NCBI RefSeq assembly: GCF_050947875.1 | Contig: NC_134572.1 | Coordinates: 121,453,105-121,517,104 of the forward strand | From: Dermacentor variabilis | Taxonomy: Eukaryota > Arthropoda > Arachnida > Ixodida > Ixodidae | Reading direction: 5' to 3' | Length of the DNA: 64,000 nucleotides | Shown here: positions 11,600-25,531 of the stretch, piece by piece | How the letters are laid out: each line of letters begins with the position of its first letter | Numbering within the stretch: position 1 is the first letter of the stretch | The notes under the pieces: generated by a model | Seen by the model: the letters and a program-made list of their open reading frames with translations, nothing else | Databases searched by the model: none | Told to the model about the DNA's origin: nothing | Translations under genes and position numbers: made by a program

Positions 11600-12960
11600 G
11601 CTCAGCTTCTTGCTCCTCGCAAAGCGCTAATGCTTGACTCGTGTTATTTTACATATTCTGTGCAACAAACGTTTATGAAGCTTGTGCTCGCAATCGATAA
11701 TTGATTGCCTGCAGCATATATTATTTAAAGAAAGCACTGTTTTTTCCAGTCCATGTGAAAGGCAATTTTCGACAGCGGCGCTGTCACCGACAGGGGCAGG
11801 AAGCTGGCTCCACTGTTCAGGTCCAGTTTGGAGAAGTATATTTACACTGCCTGTACATCTTTGGTTGAAATTTTACGTTGCCTACCCGCTAACTACTGCT
11901 CCCCGCAGTGGTAGAAATATCGGCTGTTTGAGCCGTGCCGGCTGCCGCCGTTGCACGTTTGCTACAAGCGAGCAAACACCGATGAGAGGGCGCTGAATGG
12001 CGGGCTTGTTCACGTGAGGAAATATTGCGGCGCCCATAAATATAGTCCCTTAAAGCTTTATACCGTGGGCGACCCGATGACCCGGCGATGACTGCCGATA
12101 TACCGATGACCCGGCGTAGTTCGAGCGTGTAAGAAAATAATTTTTGAAATATTTCATGTCAGTATAGTTCACGCTTGTAGTAGGCTGCCAAAATGCGGCA
12201 TAGGACAGTTACATCAAACATATGATGTTTATGGAAAACGATGGAAAAGCACAAACCTTTTGTTATAATTTGGAGACAGACAGAACTTCGCTGCAGTGCT
12301 ATCTCGAGGAACAACTCTTCGCTACTGAAGCAGTGTGCAGTTTAAAACGCGGGCCGTGCCAATAATAAATCACTATCAGTTCACAAGGCAATGCATCGCA
12401 GCTGGCAGAGAAGTTGCAGAAACGCTCACATCACTGAACGTAGAAAACGCCGTGGGCTTCGCAAGCACGCTATTGGTTGGCTTGTACCGATAAATCAGCC
12501 ACAACACAACCTGCGCATAAAGAGCAGCAACAATAGCTAGATTGCTGCTACGATACACGACCACACACCAACATCACTCCGACCGTGCCACGCCGGCGTC
12601 GCAAAGGAACTGATATCGATGGCCATGGTCTCCTTCTTCGCCTCGACTCGGACCAATGCCAAAGTTATGCACATGCGCGAGAGAGGCATGTGACATTATT
12701 TCCATCTATCCGCTTCGCCTTGCCTACCGCCAGACTAAAGCCCCCCTTTACGCCGAACCTAGCGCACCATGCTAGGTGCAGTTTTCCGCATGACCGCACG
12801 CGTGTGGCAAGCTGTTGGTGCGGCTCGCGCGTAAATCGCCCTTTAATTATACAACCTTAACGCCCGAATACAGCTGTGTGAGAGGTGCGCGGCCTGCCAG
12901 GTACTACCCTATTATCACAGAGGTGGGTTGGTGAAGCACATGCTAATTTTCTCGAAATGT
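11600..12960. other. no gene recognised
   Basis: Only short ORFs without protein-like character. CGATGACCCGGCG occurs twice within 12070-12120. No element boundary is visible. Confidence 0.4.
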
Positions 12961-13080
12961 GCTGACATCACCGCAGGCTTACCTAATCCAGTAGAACCTT
13001 TAGAATGAATAGTTCTCACAGTTGACATCACCGCAGGCTTACTTAGTCCAGTGGAACCTTTAGAAAGAATGGTTCTAACA
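12961..13080. repeat. 60-bp tandem duplication
   Basis: 12961-13020 and 13021-13080 are two head-to-tail copies of the same 60-bp unit (TTGACATCACCGCAGGCTTA...) with eight substitutions and no indels. The divergence suggests an old event. Confidence 0.92.
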
Positions 13081-13259
13081 GTTTACAAACACATTTCTTT
13101 AAACAATTTAGTAACACTTTGCCAACAATTCGCCACCGACTTGGGTTGGAACTGTGATTTAAAACAAAAAGATTCATGTTATATCATAAGGCGACAATAT
13201 TTTGTGCTAGAAAAAATTATCAGAAACTCTCAGGTTATTTCCCATTCTAAATATTTTTC

Positions 13260-13590
13260 AGCAAAAATATTTTGATGGTGTATAGTAAAACATATATTCA
13301 CAAAATCAGAAGCCTTTCGACGTAGTAATAAATATGTTATTTGAAGAAAAGTTAGAGTAAGACATGTTAACGGTGTATTAACACTATTCTTTGTGCAAAA
13401 GTAATAAATATTTTAAAGGTGCATGAAGAAAGTTTCTTTATACAAAGATAAGAAGGAAGTCTTTTAATGATGTAATTAAAATATGCTTTACACAAAAGTA
13501 AGAAGGCAGTGCTTTAACTGTGCATGTAAAATATTCTTGCTACAGAAGTAAGAAAGAAGTATTTTGACGTTGCATGAAAAAATGTTACTA
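13260..13590. repeat. degenerate ~50-bp tandem array
   Basis: At least four units are aligned by eye, starting near 13393, 13441, 13491 and 13541. Each has CAAAAGTAAGAAGGAAGT, a TTTTAA step, TGCATGAAA and a TTCTT end. More decayed units may reach back to about 13260. It is AT-rich and non-coding, and resembles a minisatellite or a fossil satellite. Confidence 0.75.
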
Positions 13591-13749
13591 GAATGAAAAA
13601 CTAAATAGACTGTCAGTAATGTATATAGAAAGTAGGTAGGAATTCTAAATAAAGTTAATAAACATCTTTCTTAGGGTCTGTCTTGAGCAGTGTTTCAATA
13701 TAATGTTACGGGGAGGGAACGTATATGTATTTACAATATATACAGTTAC

Positions 13750-13822
13750 GAGGTGGTAGCTCAGTAGTCAGGGTAACATTATTTACCGATCGTCGAGAGA
13801 CTTCAACCTCCTCTTCACCTCA
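13750..13822 (+). mobile_element. decayed tRNA-like head (SINE remnant)
   Basis: GAGGTGG (13750-13756) can pair with TCACCTC (13815-13821) as an acceptor stem at a spacing of 72 nt. A box-A-like TAGCTCAGTAGTCAGG follows, and a TTCAA loop sits at the T-arm position. The anticodon arm does not fold and the T stem has mismatches, so this is not a working tRNA gene. Confidence 0.35.
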
Positions 13823-13862
13823 CAACGTCCTTTTGTCTACAACGGCAGAAACTCGTACGTGA

Positions 13863-13911
13863 CAATATGATGAGAAATACCATCGGGTCGATGGTATTTC
13901 TCATCATATTG
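13863..13911. repeat. perfect hairpin, 23-bp arms, 3-nt loop
   Basis: 13863-13885 is the exact reverse complement of 13889-13911, separated only by GGT. The arms contain GATGAGAAATACCATC. No terminator function is expected in animal DNA. Confidence 0.95.
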
Positions 13912-14235
13912 CAATCATCATCATCAGCAATGTTTCACGACAATGTTTTCCATTTTAGATAAGTGTGTCGGTGTCTCCGATATTGCAATGGCGTTAGTCT
14001 AGCGCGGATTCGGTGGCGTTAACAATGTCAGGTTCTAATATCGACAGAAGGCCTGCAAAATCAGCAGTTATATTTTTTTAAGCTTCCGCAGTTTACGATA
14101 ATAAAAGATTCCAGACATATTTACGGTGTGATACGTCACACATTTACTGTAAAGCTCATCGCATGCGCATGTTGTTCTTTTTAATGTGCTCGTGCGTTAC
14201 CTGAGCGGTCTTGGTTTCGTTTTTGCTTTTTTCAG

Positions 14236-14403
14236 TTTGACGCCGTGAGTGCCATACTGCATGTTCCCAACCCGAACGTTAACTTCACCCTGGCACTAAG
14301 CTTGCGTCTCGACTTATTCAACGACGTCGATTTCTCGGCTTTGCCGGCAACTACCTTATCGCGAATTCCGTGCACATCACACCACACTTTGTGGTTTACC
14401 AAG
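14236..14403 (+). CDS. candidate penultimate exon of the host gene
   Basis: A long T-rich tract and TTTTTTCAG end at 14235, and the donor AAG/GTGAGT begins at 14404. The exon is exactly 168 nt (56 codons), phase 0 at both ends, and open throughout. The peptide has hydrophobic alternation typical of a buried strand (VNFTLALSLRLDLF) and one cysteine near the C-end. Phase 0 fits directly onto the terminal exon at 54703. Splice sites, length and protein-like composition support a real exon; the product is not recognised. Confidence 0.6.
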
Positions 14404-14598
14404 GTGAGTGTCTGCAATAGACAAGATTCACGTTACAGCATACTATCGAGCCGTTATGCGCTTCACGCGATCTCTTCTGCAAATATAGCGCAACACCTAT
14501 GCTTAGCTGTCACCTAGCTGTCCCGTGCGTGGTCAATCCTTCGCGGTAATAGTAAGCTAAGGTGAATTACTAAAAATGGCACCGAGATTGCAGGAAGA

Positions 14599-14793
14599 CT
14601 ACTCTAAGTGCAGGATTGCGCGTTTTTGCTCGCGGCGCTGCTGATCGAAAGCTGCCTGCTCATCAGGAGTACGTGTAACGCGTGGCCTACCAATTTCGGA
14701 GTCGGAGAGAAACTGCTGCATGCGCGTTCGGCTGCGATGGAGAGTAACGACGTGACTACTGGCGCAGCTAATCCAACACAACCTAGATAGCAT
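14599..14793 (-). repeat. short-ORF repeat family, copy 1
   Basis: The minus-strand reading contains GRPRVTRTPDEQAAFDQQRR, then EQKRAIL. A related peptide (ERPRVMRTPEEEAAYRERQR) is read at 63124 onward on the plus strand, and both loci share CCATCGCAGC just upstream. The pattern is a basic, helical Arg/Glu-rich segment. It is probably a fragment of a larger repeated element; I cannot name it. Confidence 0.6.
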
Positions 14794-15400
14794 AAGGCGT
14801 TTTCATTCTGAGCCACGACGTCACGCTATGTGGTCCTACTGCCATGGAAACGAATGGGGATGCTCCCGAGTAAGCGACAGTGATTTTGACGTGGCCTCTT
14901 TCATCACTCCAGCCTTGTCAATGAAAATTTCGGGACAGGTATCGCGGCGTCATGGATCGGAGTAGACAGGCCTTGTGCTATCTAGGTTGTGCTGCCTAAT
15001 CACGCGCATCTTTTCTCTTTCTTTTTTCAAGCATGCGCATGGGGTTGCGCAGCAAGTGTTTTCAGCGTGCATGCGACCGGAAGGCGGACAGACGGACAAA
15101 TCAGCTAGCCTTCTACACCTTCGTTGTAAAATATTATTGTGACTTGTGGTTACAGAGGTCACCGTGATCCCGGCTTCACCACGCCACATTCAACATGAAA
15201 TTTACCGCGCAGAAACGCATAGACTACGTCAGCGTGAACTGCACACTAAAACCTTGTAGAGTACGCAAAGGTATTCATGGCAAGGATTCCTTTCTTCATT
15301 TATAAGTGCCCATGAACAACACATATGTTTTAGTAATGGTGGATGGAACAAAATTTAGGATGAACTGCAAGCCCCAATTTTTTTTTTGAAAAAGCTCTAA

Positions 15401-15480
15401 TAGCCATCACAGTAGCTTAGTGATTATGACGTAGCGCTACTAAGATTGAGGTCGTGGACTCGATCCCAGCCACGGCAGCC
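15401..15480 (+). mobile_element. tRNA-headed SINE (second family), 5' part only
   Basis: A tRNA-like head has box-A-like TAGCTTAGTGATTATG and box-B-like GGACTCGATCCCAGCC, matching the family at 31874-32107 and 53346-53566. The body downstream is missing. The following 15481-15901 is GC-rich with overlapping open frames on both strands and no recognisable protein. Confidence 0.65.
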
Positions 15481-15900
15481 GATCTCTTCTCTCCCGCCGT
15501 CGCTTATCCCACGCTGTGCTCCGTGTTCGCTCTTTTATCCTTCGTTCTGCTTGTTCACTCCGTCATGCCGAAGACTCAAGGGGAATGGGCGCCTAAGATC
15601 TGCGCTTTAAAACAAATCCAGGTGATTTCCATGTCGCCATGAGCGGCGGTAAAGGCAATTGCCGCGGTCGTCCGGCGACGCCTGGTGGGCAGGCCCGCGC
15701 AATCTGCGACGTTGGACGCGGCCGGCCGATCGCTCCGGCCATCGTCCAACGATATCTAAAGAATCGGTCACTCGTCCGGCGTCCCTCCCGAGACCACATT
15801 TTAGCAGAACCGTTGAAAAATCGCCTGCGTGCTTGGCAGGGCAAGTGGCACGCCACATGATAGCGTGTGCCTCCTGCTCCTACGGCTAAAAGCAAACAGG

Positions 15901-16132
<232 letters not shown>

Positions 16133-16138
16133 GTTTTG

Positions 16139-16150
16139 TGGTGGAGGTGC
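16139..16150 (+). promoter_or_regulatory. candidate primer-binding site
   Basis: TGGTGGAGGTGC lies six bases after the 5' LTR, and TGG at its start pairs with a tRNA CCA end. The same 12-mer lies three bases inside the corresponding LTR of the second gypsy element (complement of 38323-38334). I cannot name the tRNA. Confidence 0.6.
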
Positions 16151-16245
16151 GGGGTACTTCGACCAAGACGACGGAGCTGCTGCAGCAAGCACCACGCCGG
16201 AGCCGACGCCTCGCTCGACTGCCCCCAACACCACTTGAGATCCCG

Positions 16246-17511
16246 ATGTCCCACAGCGGTGACCAACAGCCTTCTCTGGCAGCTCCAGTTCGAACAACCG
16301 GCGCCTGGATGCATCAGATGGAGCCCCGCCCTTTCTCAGGAAAATTCGGCGAGGACGTGGAGGAATGGCTCACCCACTACAAGCGTGTGAGCAAGTACAA
16401 CGGCTGGAAAACCACGGCTCAGCTCGACAATGTGGTTCTGTTCCTCACGGACACTGCGCTTGTGTGGTTCGAGAACCATGAAGATATCTGCACAACGTGG
16501 GACAGCTTCGTTACTCACCTTACAGAGTGCTTCGGCGATTCCACCACGAAAAGGAAGCGGGCAGAGCAGACATTGCTTCAGCGCGCTCAAGTCCCAGGTG
16601 AGACCTGTACTACGTACATTGAGGCAATCCTGAAGCTTTGCAGAACGGTCAATCCTCGAATGTCCGAAGAGGACAAGGTTGGACACCTGCTTAAAGGCAT
16701 AGCCGAGGATGTGTACAATTATTTAATCGGAAAGGAGAGTCTCGCCTCGGTCGCCGACCTCATCAAGCATTGCCGCACATTTGAGGCCTTGAAGCTGCGC
16801 CGTATCACGCCTAAGTTCGGCAGGTTAGCAAATGTGACAACGGTGGCAAGCGTTGAAGACAATGACAACTACAGTTTTCAACTAGACCTTGCGGCAACTA
16901 TTAGGCAAATTGTTCGCGAAGAACTTGAAAGACACACCAAAGGGGCGGATGTCGACCAGCTTGGGTGGGCTCCCAACCAACCTCAAGAACATGCATCTGC
17001 TGTGTCCGCATTGCCTGCCATGCCAGGCGTTGCAGAGTGTCGAGTAGATCAGCTGCGACAGCACCGACGTACCTTTCCCGACGACGTGACGCACGATCAA
17101 CGAACTCGTCGAGCTACCACCACGAATCGGAATTCGGAAGATCGCATTTATTATTCGCAGCGTCCCAGGATTGACCCCGAGGTTTACAACGTCGGTCGCG
17201 CATCGCCTGTGTGTTACAGCTGTGGCGCCTCGGGACACATTGCTCGTTTTTGTCGCCGACGCCGACAGACAAGATATGGCCCACCACCAACTTGGCCTAC
17301 TTTTGAACGTGACAGTTATGACGACCGTTGGCTGACAGACCCTGATAGTGCAAACACCACAGGCGCGCCACCCCGGAATACCTTCCGTCAATATAGTAGA
17401 AGGAGTGGCTCGCCAGCTTCAGACCGTAGCCTGACGCCCCCAACCAGTCGCCAACGCCGTTCACCGTCACCACGGCGACGTGCTGCGTCACCACCACCGT
17501 CGGAAAACTAG
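16246..17511 (+). CDS. gag: Gag polyprotein of the intact gypsy element
   Basis: The 421 residues run from the first ATG in frame (16246). The frame is open further upstream to a GTG in the primer-site region, but ATG is the likelier start. The N-terminal part carries a retrotransposon Gag domain (EEWLTHYKRVSKYNGW, then ALVWFENHEDICTTWDSF). A CCHC zinc knuckle lies at residues 323-336 (C-X2-C-X4-H-X4-C, CYSCGASGHIARFC) and binds element RNA during particle assembly. An Arg/Ser/Pro-rich tail follows. Pol is in the -1 frame and is open upstream to 17430, so the two frames overlap by about 80 nt before the gag stop. GGAAAAC directly before the stop could allow -1 slippage, which is inference. 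Confidence 0.95.
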   Translation: MSHSGDQQPSLAAPVRTTGAWMHQMEPRPFSGKFGEDVEEWLTHYKRVSKYNGWKTTAQLDNVVLFLTDTALVWFENHEDICTTWDSFVTHLTECFGDSTTKRKRAEQTLLQRAQVPGETCTTYIEAILKLCRTVNPRMSEEDKVGHLLKGIAEDVYNYLIGKESLASVADLIKHCRTFEALKLRRITPKFGRLANVTTVASVEDNDNYSFQLDLAATIRQIVREELERHTKGADVDQLGWAPNQPQEHASAVSALPAMPGVAECRVDQLRQHRRTFPDDVTHDQRTRRATTTNRNSEDRIYYSQRPRIDPEVYNVGRASPVCYSCGASGHIARFCRRRRQTRYGPPPTWPTFERDSYDDRWLTDPDSANTTGAPPRNTFRQYSRRSGSPASDRSLTPPTSRQRRSPSPRRRAASPPPSEN

Positions 17512-17579
17512 CCGGCGCGACCGATGGAGGTAAGGTCGCCGGACAGTCTGCGTCTCTGCGAAATACTCCTCTGCCTATT

Positions 17580-20500
17580 ATGATGGTGAAGAACAAAGTG
17601 CGTGTGTTAATTGATAGTATACCTGCAACAGCATTAGTGGATACTGGTGCTACCGTTTCCGTCATGAGTGTGACATTCAAAGAGAGGCTGGGTCGGAAAG
17701 TTATGTTCCCGTGGAATGGTGGTGTGACGTTTCGTGGTGTCAGTGGAGAGTGCCTAGTTCCCCTTGGTATTTGTGTTGCAAGTGTTTTGTTCGGAGGAGA
17801 AGATCTTATAACAGAATTTCTCGTACTACCGCGGTGCACTCACGACGTGATTCTCGGGATTGACTTTCTGCAGGATTTTGGTGCATCCGTTAACTGTGGC
17901 ACAGGCGAAATTACTCTGAATAGCGCGCTTCTCGCCACCCTTGCCGACACATCCTTACGAGTGAAAAACTATTGTGTTGTTTCGAAAGATTTGCTGGTAC
18001 CACCTTGGTCGCTGTCACGTATCCCTGTCAACTTCGCTGCTGCCGACCTTTCATCGTTTGAAGCGCAAGTTCAGCCACTTCCGTCGAGCTGCGCAAAGAA
18101 AGATGTACTCGTACCACGCTCTGTCGTGAGAGTAGTGAATGGCGTCTCAAATTTGTGGGCTTTCAATTGTTCTTGCGTCCCTGCTGTTCTTCCGCGTGAT
18201 ATGAAGCTCGCTGAATTTGACGAGATTACTTACAGCTCCATTACAGTTCTAAGCGAGGAGGAGCAGTCTCGTACTAGCGATCCTCACCAAAGCACTTCTG
18301 AAGAGCAGATCCTATGGATGATCAACAAGGCGCTGCCCTCACATGAGCGCCACGTTCTCGCAGAAGTTTTGTGGGCACATCTTTCTGTATTCGATTTCGC
18401 ACAAGGCGACAAGCAGGCTTCACTCCCTCGTTCTCGTGCTCGCCACAGAATTGACACCGGATCTGCGCATCCCATTCGGCAAAAGCCTTACCGCGTTTCT
18501 GCAACAGAGAGGACAGTGATTGCTGAACAGGTGAAAGACATGCTGCGGAAAAGTGTTGTTCAAGAGTCCTCTAGTCCGTGGGCAGCACCAGTAATCTTAG
18601 TAAAGAAGAAGGATGGATCGTGGCGGTTTTGCGTTGATTACAGGAAACTGAATGCAGTCACCAAAAAGGATGTGTATCCACTTCCTAGAATTGATGATGT
18701 CATCGATTGTTTACATTCCGCTGCCTACTTTTCATCACTGGATTTGCGATCAGGGTATTGGCAGATACCCATGCACCCAGACGATAAGGAGAAAACGGCC
18801 TTCGTGACACCAGATGGTCTTTATGAATTTAACGTTATGCCGTTCGGCCTTTGTAACGCGCCAGCAACATTCGAACGATTCATGGATACTATCCTCCGAG
18901 GACTTAAATGGGAAATTTGTTTGTGCTACCTCGATGATGTAGTGATTTTTGGCAGCACATTGAGTGAGCATAACAGCCGTCTCAGTCTTGTTCTGGATTG
19001 TGTCAAACAAGCCGGCTTGATCCTAAATTCCAAGAAATGTCGTTTCGGGGAAACGGAGACGTTAGTACTTGGGCATCTGGTCGACAAAAACGGTGTGAGG
19101 CCAGATCCACGGAAGATTGAGGCAGTCAGCTCCTTCGAAGCACCGAAGTCAGTGCGGGAGTTGAGGAGTTTCTTGGGCCTGTGCTCGTATTTTCGGCGCT
19201 TCATCCCAAGGTTCGCTGACGTGGTGTACCCCCTAACATGTCTTCTCCAAAAAGCCGTCCCCTTCAACTGGACATCGGCTTGCGACGACGCGTTCCGCCA
19301 GCTAAAATTTCTACTAACATCAGGGCCCGTATTGCGTCACTTCGATGCATCCGCACCTACGGAAGTGCACGCTGATGCCAGTGGCATCGGCATCGGTGCC
19401 GTACTAGTGCAACGTCATGACGGAGCTGAACACGTTGTGGCTTATGCTAGTCGCTCTTTGACTAAGGCGGAACGCAATTACACTGTGACCGAGCAAGAAT
19501 GCTTGGCAGCTGTTTTCGCTGTCCACAAATTTCGGCCCTATATCTACGGACGCCCGTTCACTATCGTTACTGACCACCACGCGTTATGCTGGTTGGTGAA
19601 TCTCCGTGACCCGAGTGGACGACTGGCACGTTGGGCTCTTCGATTGCAGGAGTACGACTTCGTTATTTCCTACAAGTCCGGGCGTCGCCACGCAGATGCG
19701 GACTGTCTCTCCCGCCTTCCTCTGAAGACGACGGAGTGTGACGCAGACAATTTTGATAACTGTTTTGCTCCCATTTCTTCTACATTCCCAGACTCGACGA
19801 CTTTCAAAGCAGAGCAGGAAAATGATATTAGTTTGGAACCTCTATTTGTAGCCGCATCGCGTCCTGGAGCCACTGGCCGATTTTGTGTCCGCGACGGCCT
19901 GCTTTACAAGACCAATTATTCAGCTAAAGGCGCACGCTTCCTTCTGGTGGTGCCGCAGAGTCTGCGAACGGACATACTAAGAGCCATGCACGACGATGTG
20001 ACCTCTGGCCATCTAGGATTCATCAGAACTTTGAACCGGACACAGGAGCGTTTTTACTGGCCCAAAATGCGGGACACAGTCAAGCACTACGTCGCCAGTT
20101 GCGACCAATGTCAACGCTACAAACGCCCTACGACCGCTCCGCCAGGTCTTCTCCAACCTCTGCCGCCGCCTCGCCTGCCATTTGAACAAGTGGGTATCGA
20201 TCTTCTGGGCCCATTTCCCCGATCATCTAACGACAACCGATGGGTGATCGTATGTGTCGACCATCTGACCCGTTACGCGGAAACGGCAGCCGTACCATCT
20301 TCAACAGCTGTGTCCGTTGCAACGTTTTTGCTTCGATTCATTATTCTTCGACATGGTCCCCCCCGTGTCATTATTAGCGATCGCGGTCGTCAGTTTGTTG
20401 CGGACGCCGTAGAAGAACTGCTTCGTCTCTGCAGTTCACAGTTCCGTCATTCAACGCCTTATCACCCTCAGACAAATGGGCTTGTAGAACGTACGAACAG

Positions 20501-21035
20501 AACTCTAACTAACATGCTGGCCATGTACGTATCTTCCGATCACAAGGACTGGGATGACGTACTCCCCTTCATCACCTATGCTTATAATACTGCAAAGCAT
20601 GAGACGACCGATTACAGTCCTTTTTATCTCCTTTACGCACGTTCACCGCTAAGCTGCATTGACACTATACTACCGTTTGACTTTCACAGCGAGTACTCTG
20701 TTGCCAAGACGCTTTGTCTTGCCGAAGAAGCCCGGCGTATCGCTCGCCTTCGTACTGTGGCATCGCAACACAGATCGAAAGAGCGCTATGACAGCCGACA
20801 CCAGTCTGTCTCGTACGCTAAAGGAGACTTTGTGTGGTTGTGGACTCCGGAACGTAAACGTGGCTTATGCGAAAAGTTTTTACCCCAGTACACGGGCCCA
20901 TTCGTCATTGTAGATCGCTTGAGTGACTTGACGTACGTGGTAGCACGCTTGACGTCCGCTGGTCGTCGGTCTAGCCGGACCCAGTTAGTACATGTTGCCC
21001 GTCTTAAGCGGTTTCACCCTGCGCTTTCCGAGTGA
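17580..21035 (+). CDS. pol: Pol polyprotein (PR-RT-RNaseH-IN) of the intact gypsy element
   Basis: There are 1151 residues from the first Met, though the frame is open from 17430 and is probably expressed by -1 frameshift from Gag. Protease: DTG at residues 21-23 (LVDTGATVSVM). RT: FCVDYRKLN near 351 and the active-site YLDD at 450-453. RNase H: DAS with Asp599, and Asp665 in TDHHAL. Integrase: an HHCC zinc finger at about 803-846, then catalytic Asp874, Asp934 and Glu970, giving the D-D(35)-E spacing. A GPF-type segment (LPQYTGPFVIVDRL) lies near the C-terminus. All signature residues are present and there is no internal stop. The product cuts the polyprotein, copies RNA to cDNA and inserts it. 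It ends 40 nt before the 3' LTR. Confidence 0.97.
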   Translation: MMVKNKVRVLIDSIPATALVDTGATVSVMSVTFKERLGRKVMFPWNGGVTFRGVSGECLVPLGICVASVLFGGEDLITEFLVLPRCTHDVILGIDFLQDFGASVNCGTGEITLNSALLATLADTSLRVKNYCVVSKDLLVPPWSLSRIPVNFAAADLSSFEAQVQPLPSSCAKKDVLVPRSVVRVVNGVSNLWAFNCSCVPAVLPRDMKLAEFDEITYSSITVLSEEEQSRTSDPHQSTSEEQILWMINKALPSHERHVLAEVLWAHLSVFDFAQGDKQASLPRSRARHRIDTGSAHPIRQKPYRVSATERTVIAEQVKDMLRKSVVQESSSPWAAPVILVKKKDGSWRFCVDYRKLNAVTKKDVYPLPRIDDVIDCLHSAAYFSSLDLRSGYWQIPMHPDDKEKTAFVTPDGLYEFNVMPFGLCNAPATFERFMDTILRGLKWEICLCYLDDVVIFGSTLSEHNSRLSLVLDCVKQAGLILNSKKCRFGETETLVLGHLVDKNGVRPDPRKIEAVSSFEAPKSVRELRSFLGLCSYFRRFIPRFADVVYPLTCLLQKAVPFNWTSACDDAFRQLKFLLTSGPVLRHFDASAPTEVHADASGIGIGAVLVQRHDGAEHVVAYASRSLTKAERNYTVTEQECLAAVFAVHKFRPYIYGRPFTIVTDHHALCWLVNLRDPSGRLARWALRLQEYDFVISYKSGRRHADADCLSRLPLKTTECDADNFDNCFAPISSTFPDSTTFKAEQENDISLEPLFVAASRPGATGRFCVRDGLLYKTNYSAKGARFLLVVPQSLRTDILRAMHDDVTSGHLGFIRTLNRTQERFYWPKMRDTVKHYVASCDQCQRYKRPTTAPPGLLQPLPPPRLPFEQVGIDLLGPFPRSSNDNRWVIVCVDHLTRYAETAAVPSSTAVSVATFLLRFIILRHGPPRVIISDRGRQFVADAVEELLRLCSSQFRHSTPYHPQTNGLVERTNRTLTNMLAMYVSSDHKDWDDVLPFITYAYNTAKHETTDYSPFYLLYARSPLSCIDTILPFDFHSEYSVAKTLCLAEEARRIARLRTVASQHRSKERYDSRHQSVSYAKGDFVWLWTPERKRGLCEKFLPQYTGPFVIVDRLSDLTYVVARLTSAGRRSSRTQLVHVARLKRFHPALSE

Positions 21036-21075
21036 TTTGGACTTGCCCAGCGGGCTTCGTCTGGCAACCGGGGAC

Positions 21076-25253
<4,178 letters not shown>

Positions 25254-25267
25254 CTCGTAGGCCTCGA
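25254..25267. repeat. left target-site duplication of the I element
   Basis: CTCGTAGGCCTCGA, identical to 30937-30950. Removing the insert gives a continuous empty site. Confidence 0.93.
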
Positions 25268-25531
25268 GGGGGCTGAGTGGAGCGGACGCGCTTCGCATGG
25301 GCTGCTGCTTTTATCGCGAGTTATTGCAGTTAACCTTAACCAAACTTCACGATTTTGTGTCATTGAACTCGACAAGGCAATCGGCATCGAAAGTCGCCAG
25401 AATTACCGCGGTGAGTGGATTTGTTTTCCTTGAGACACCGAGCAACGAGCACCTCGACATATTCGAACACCGTTCTCCGAACGCCGCACGCGCCCCAGGA
25501 GCGGGCCCGCGTGGCCTCGCGAGCACCGAGA

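Noticed and set aside
11682..11996. possible missing exon starting after TTTTTTCCAG near 11750
   Set aside because: Acceptor and phase are usable, but no convincing donor follows and the peptide is not protein-like.
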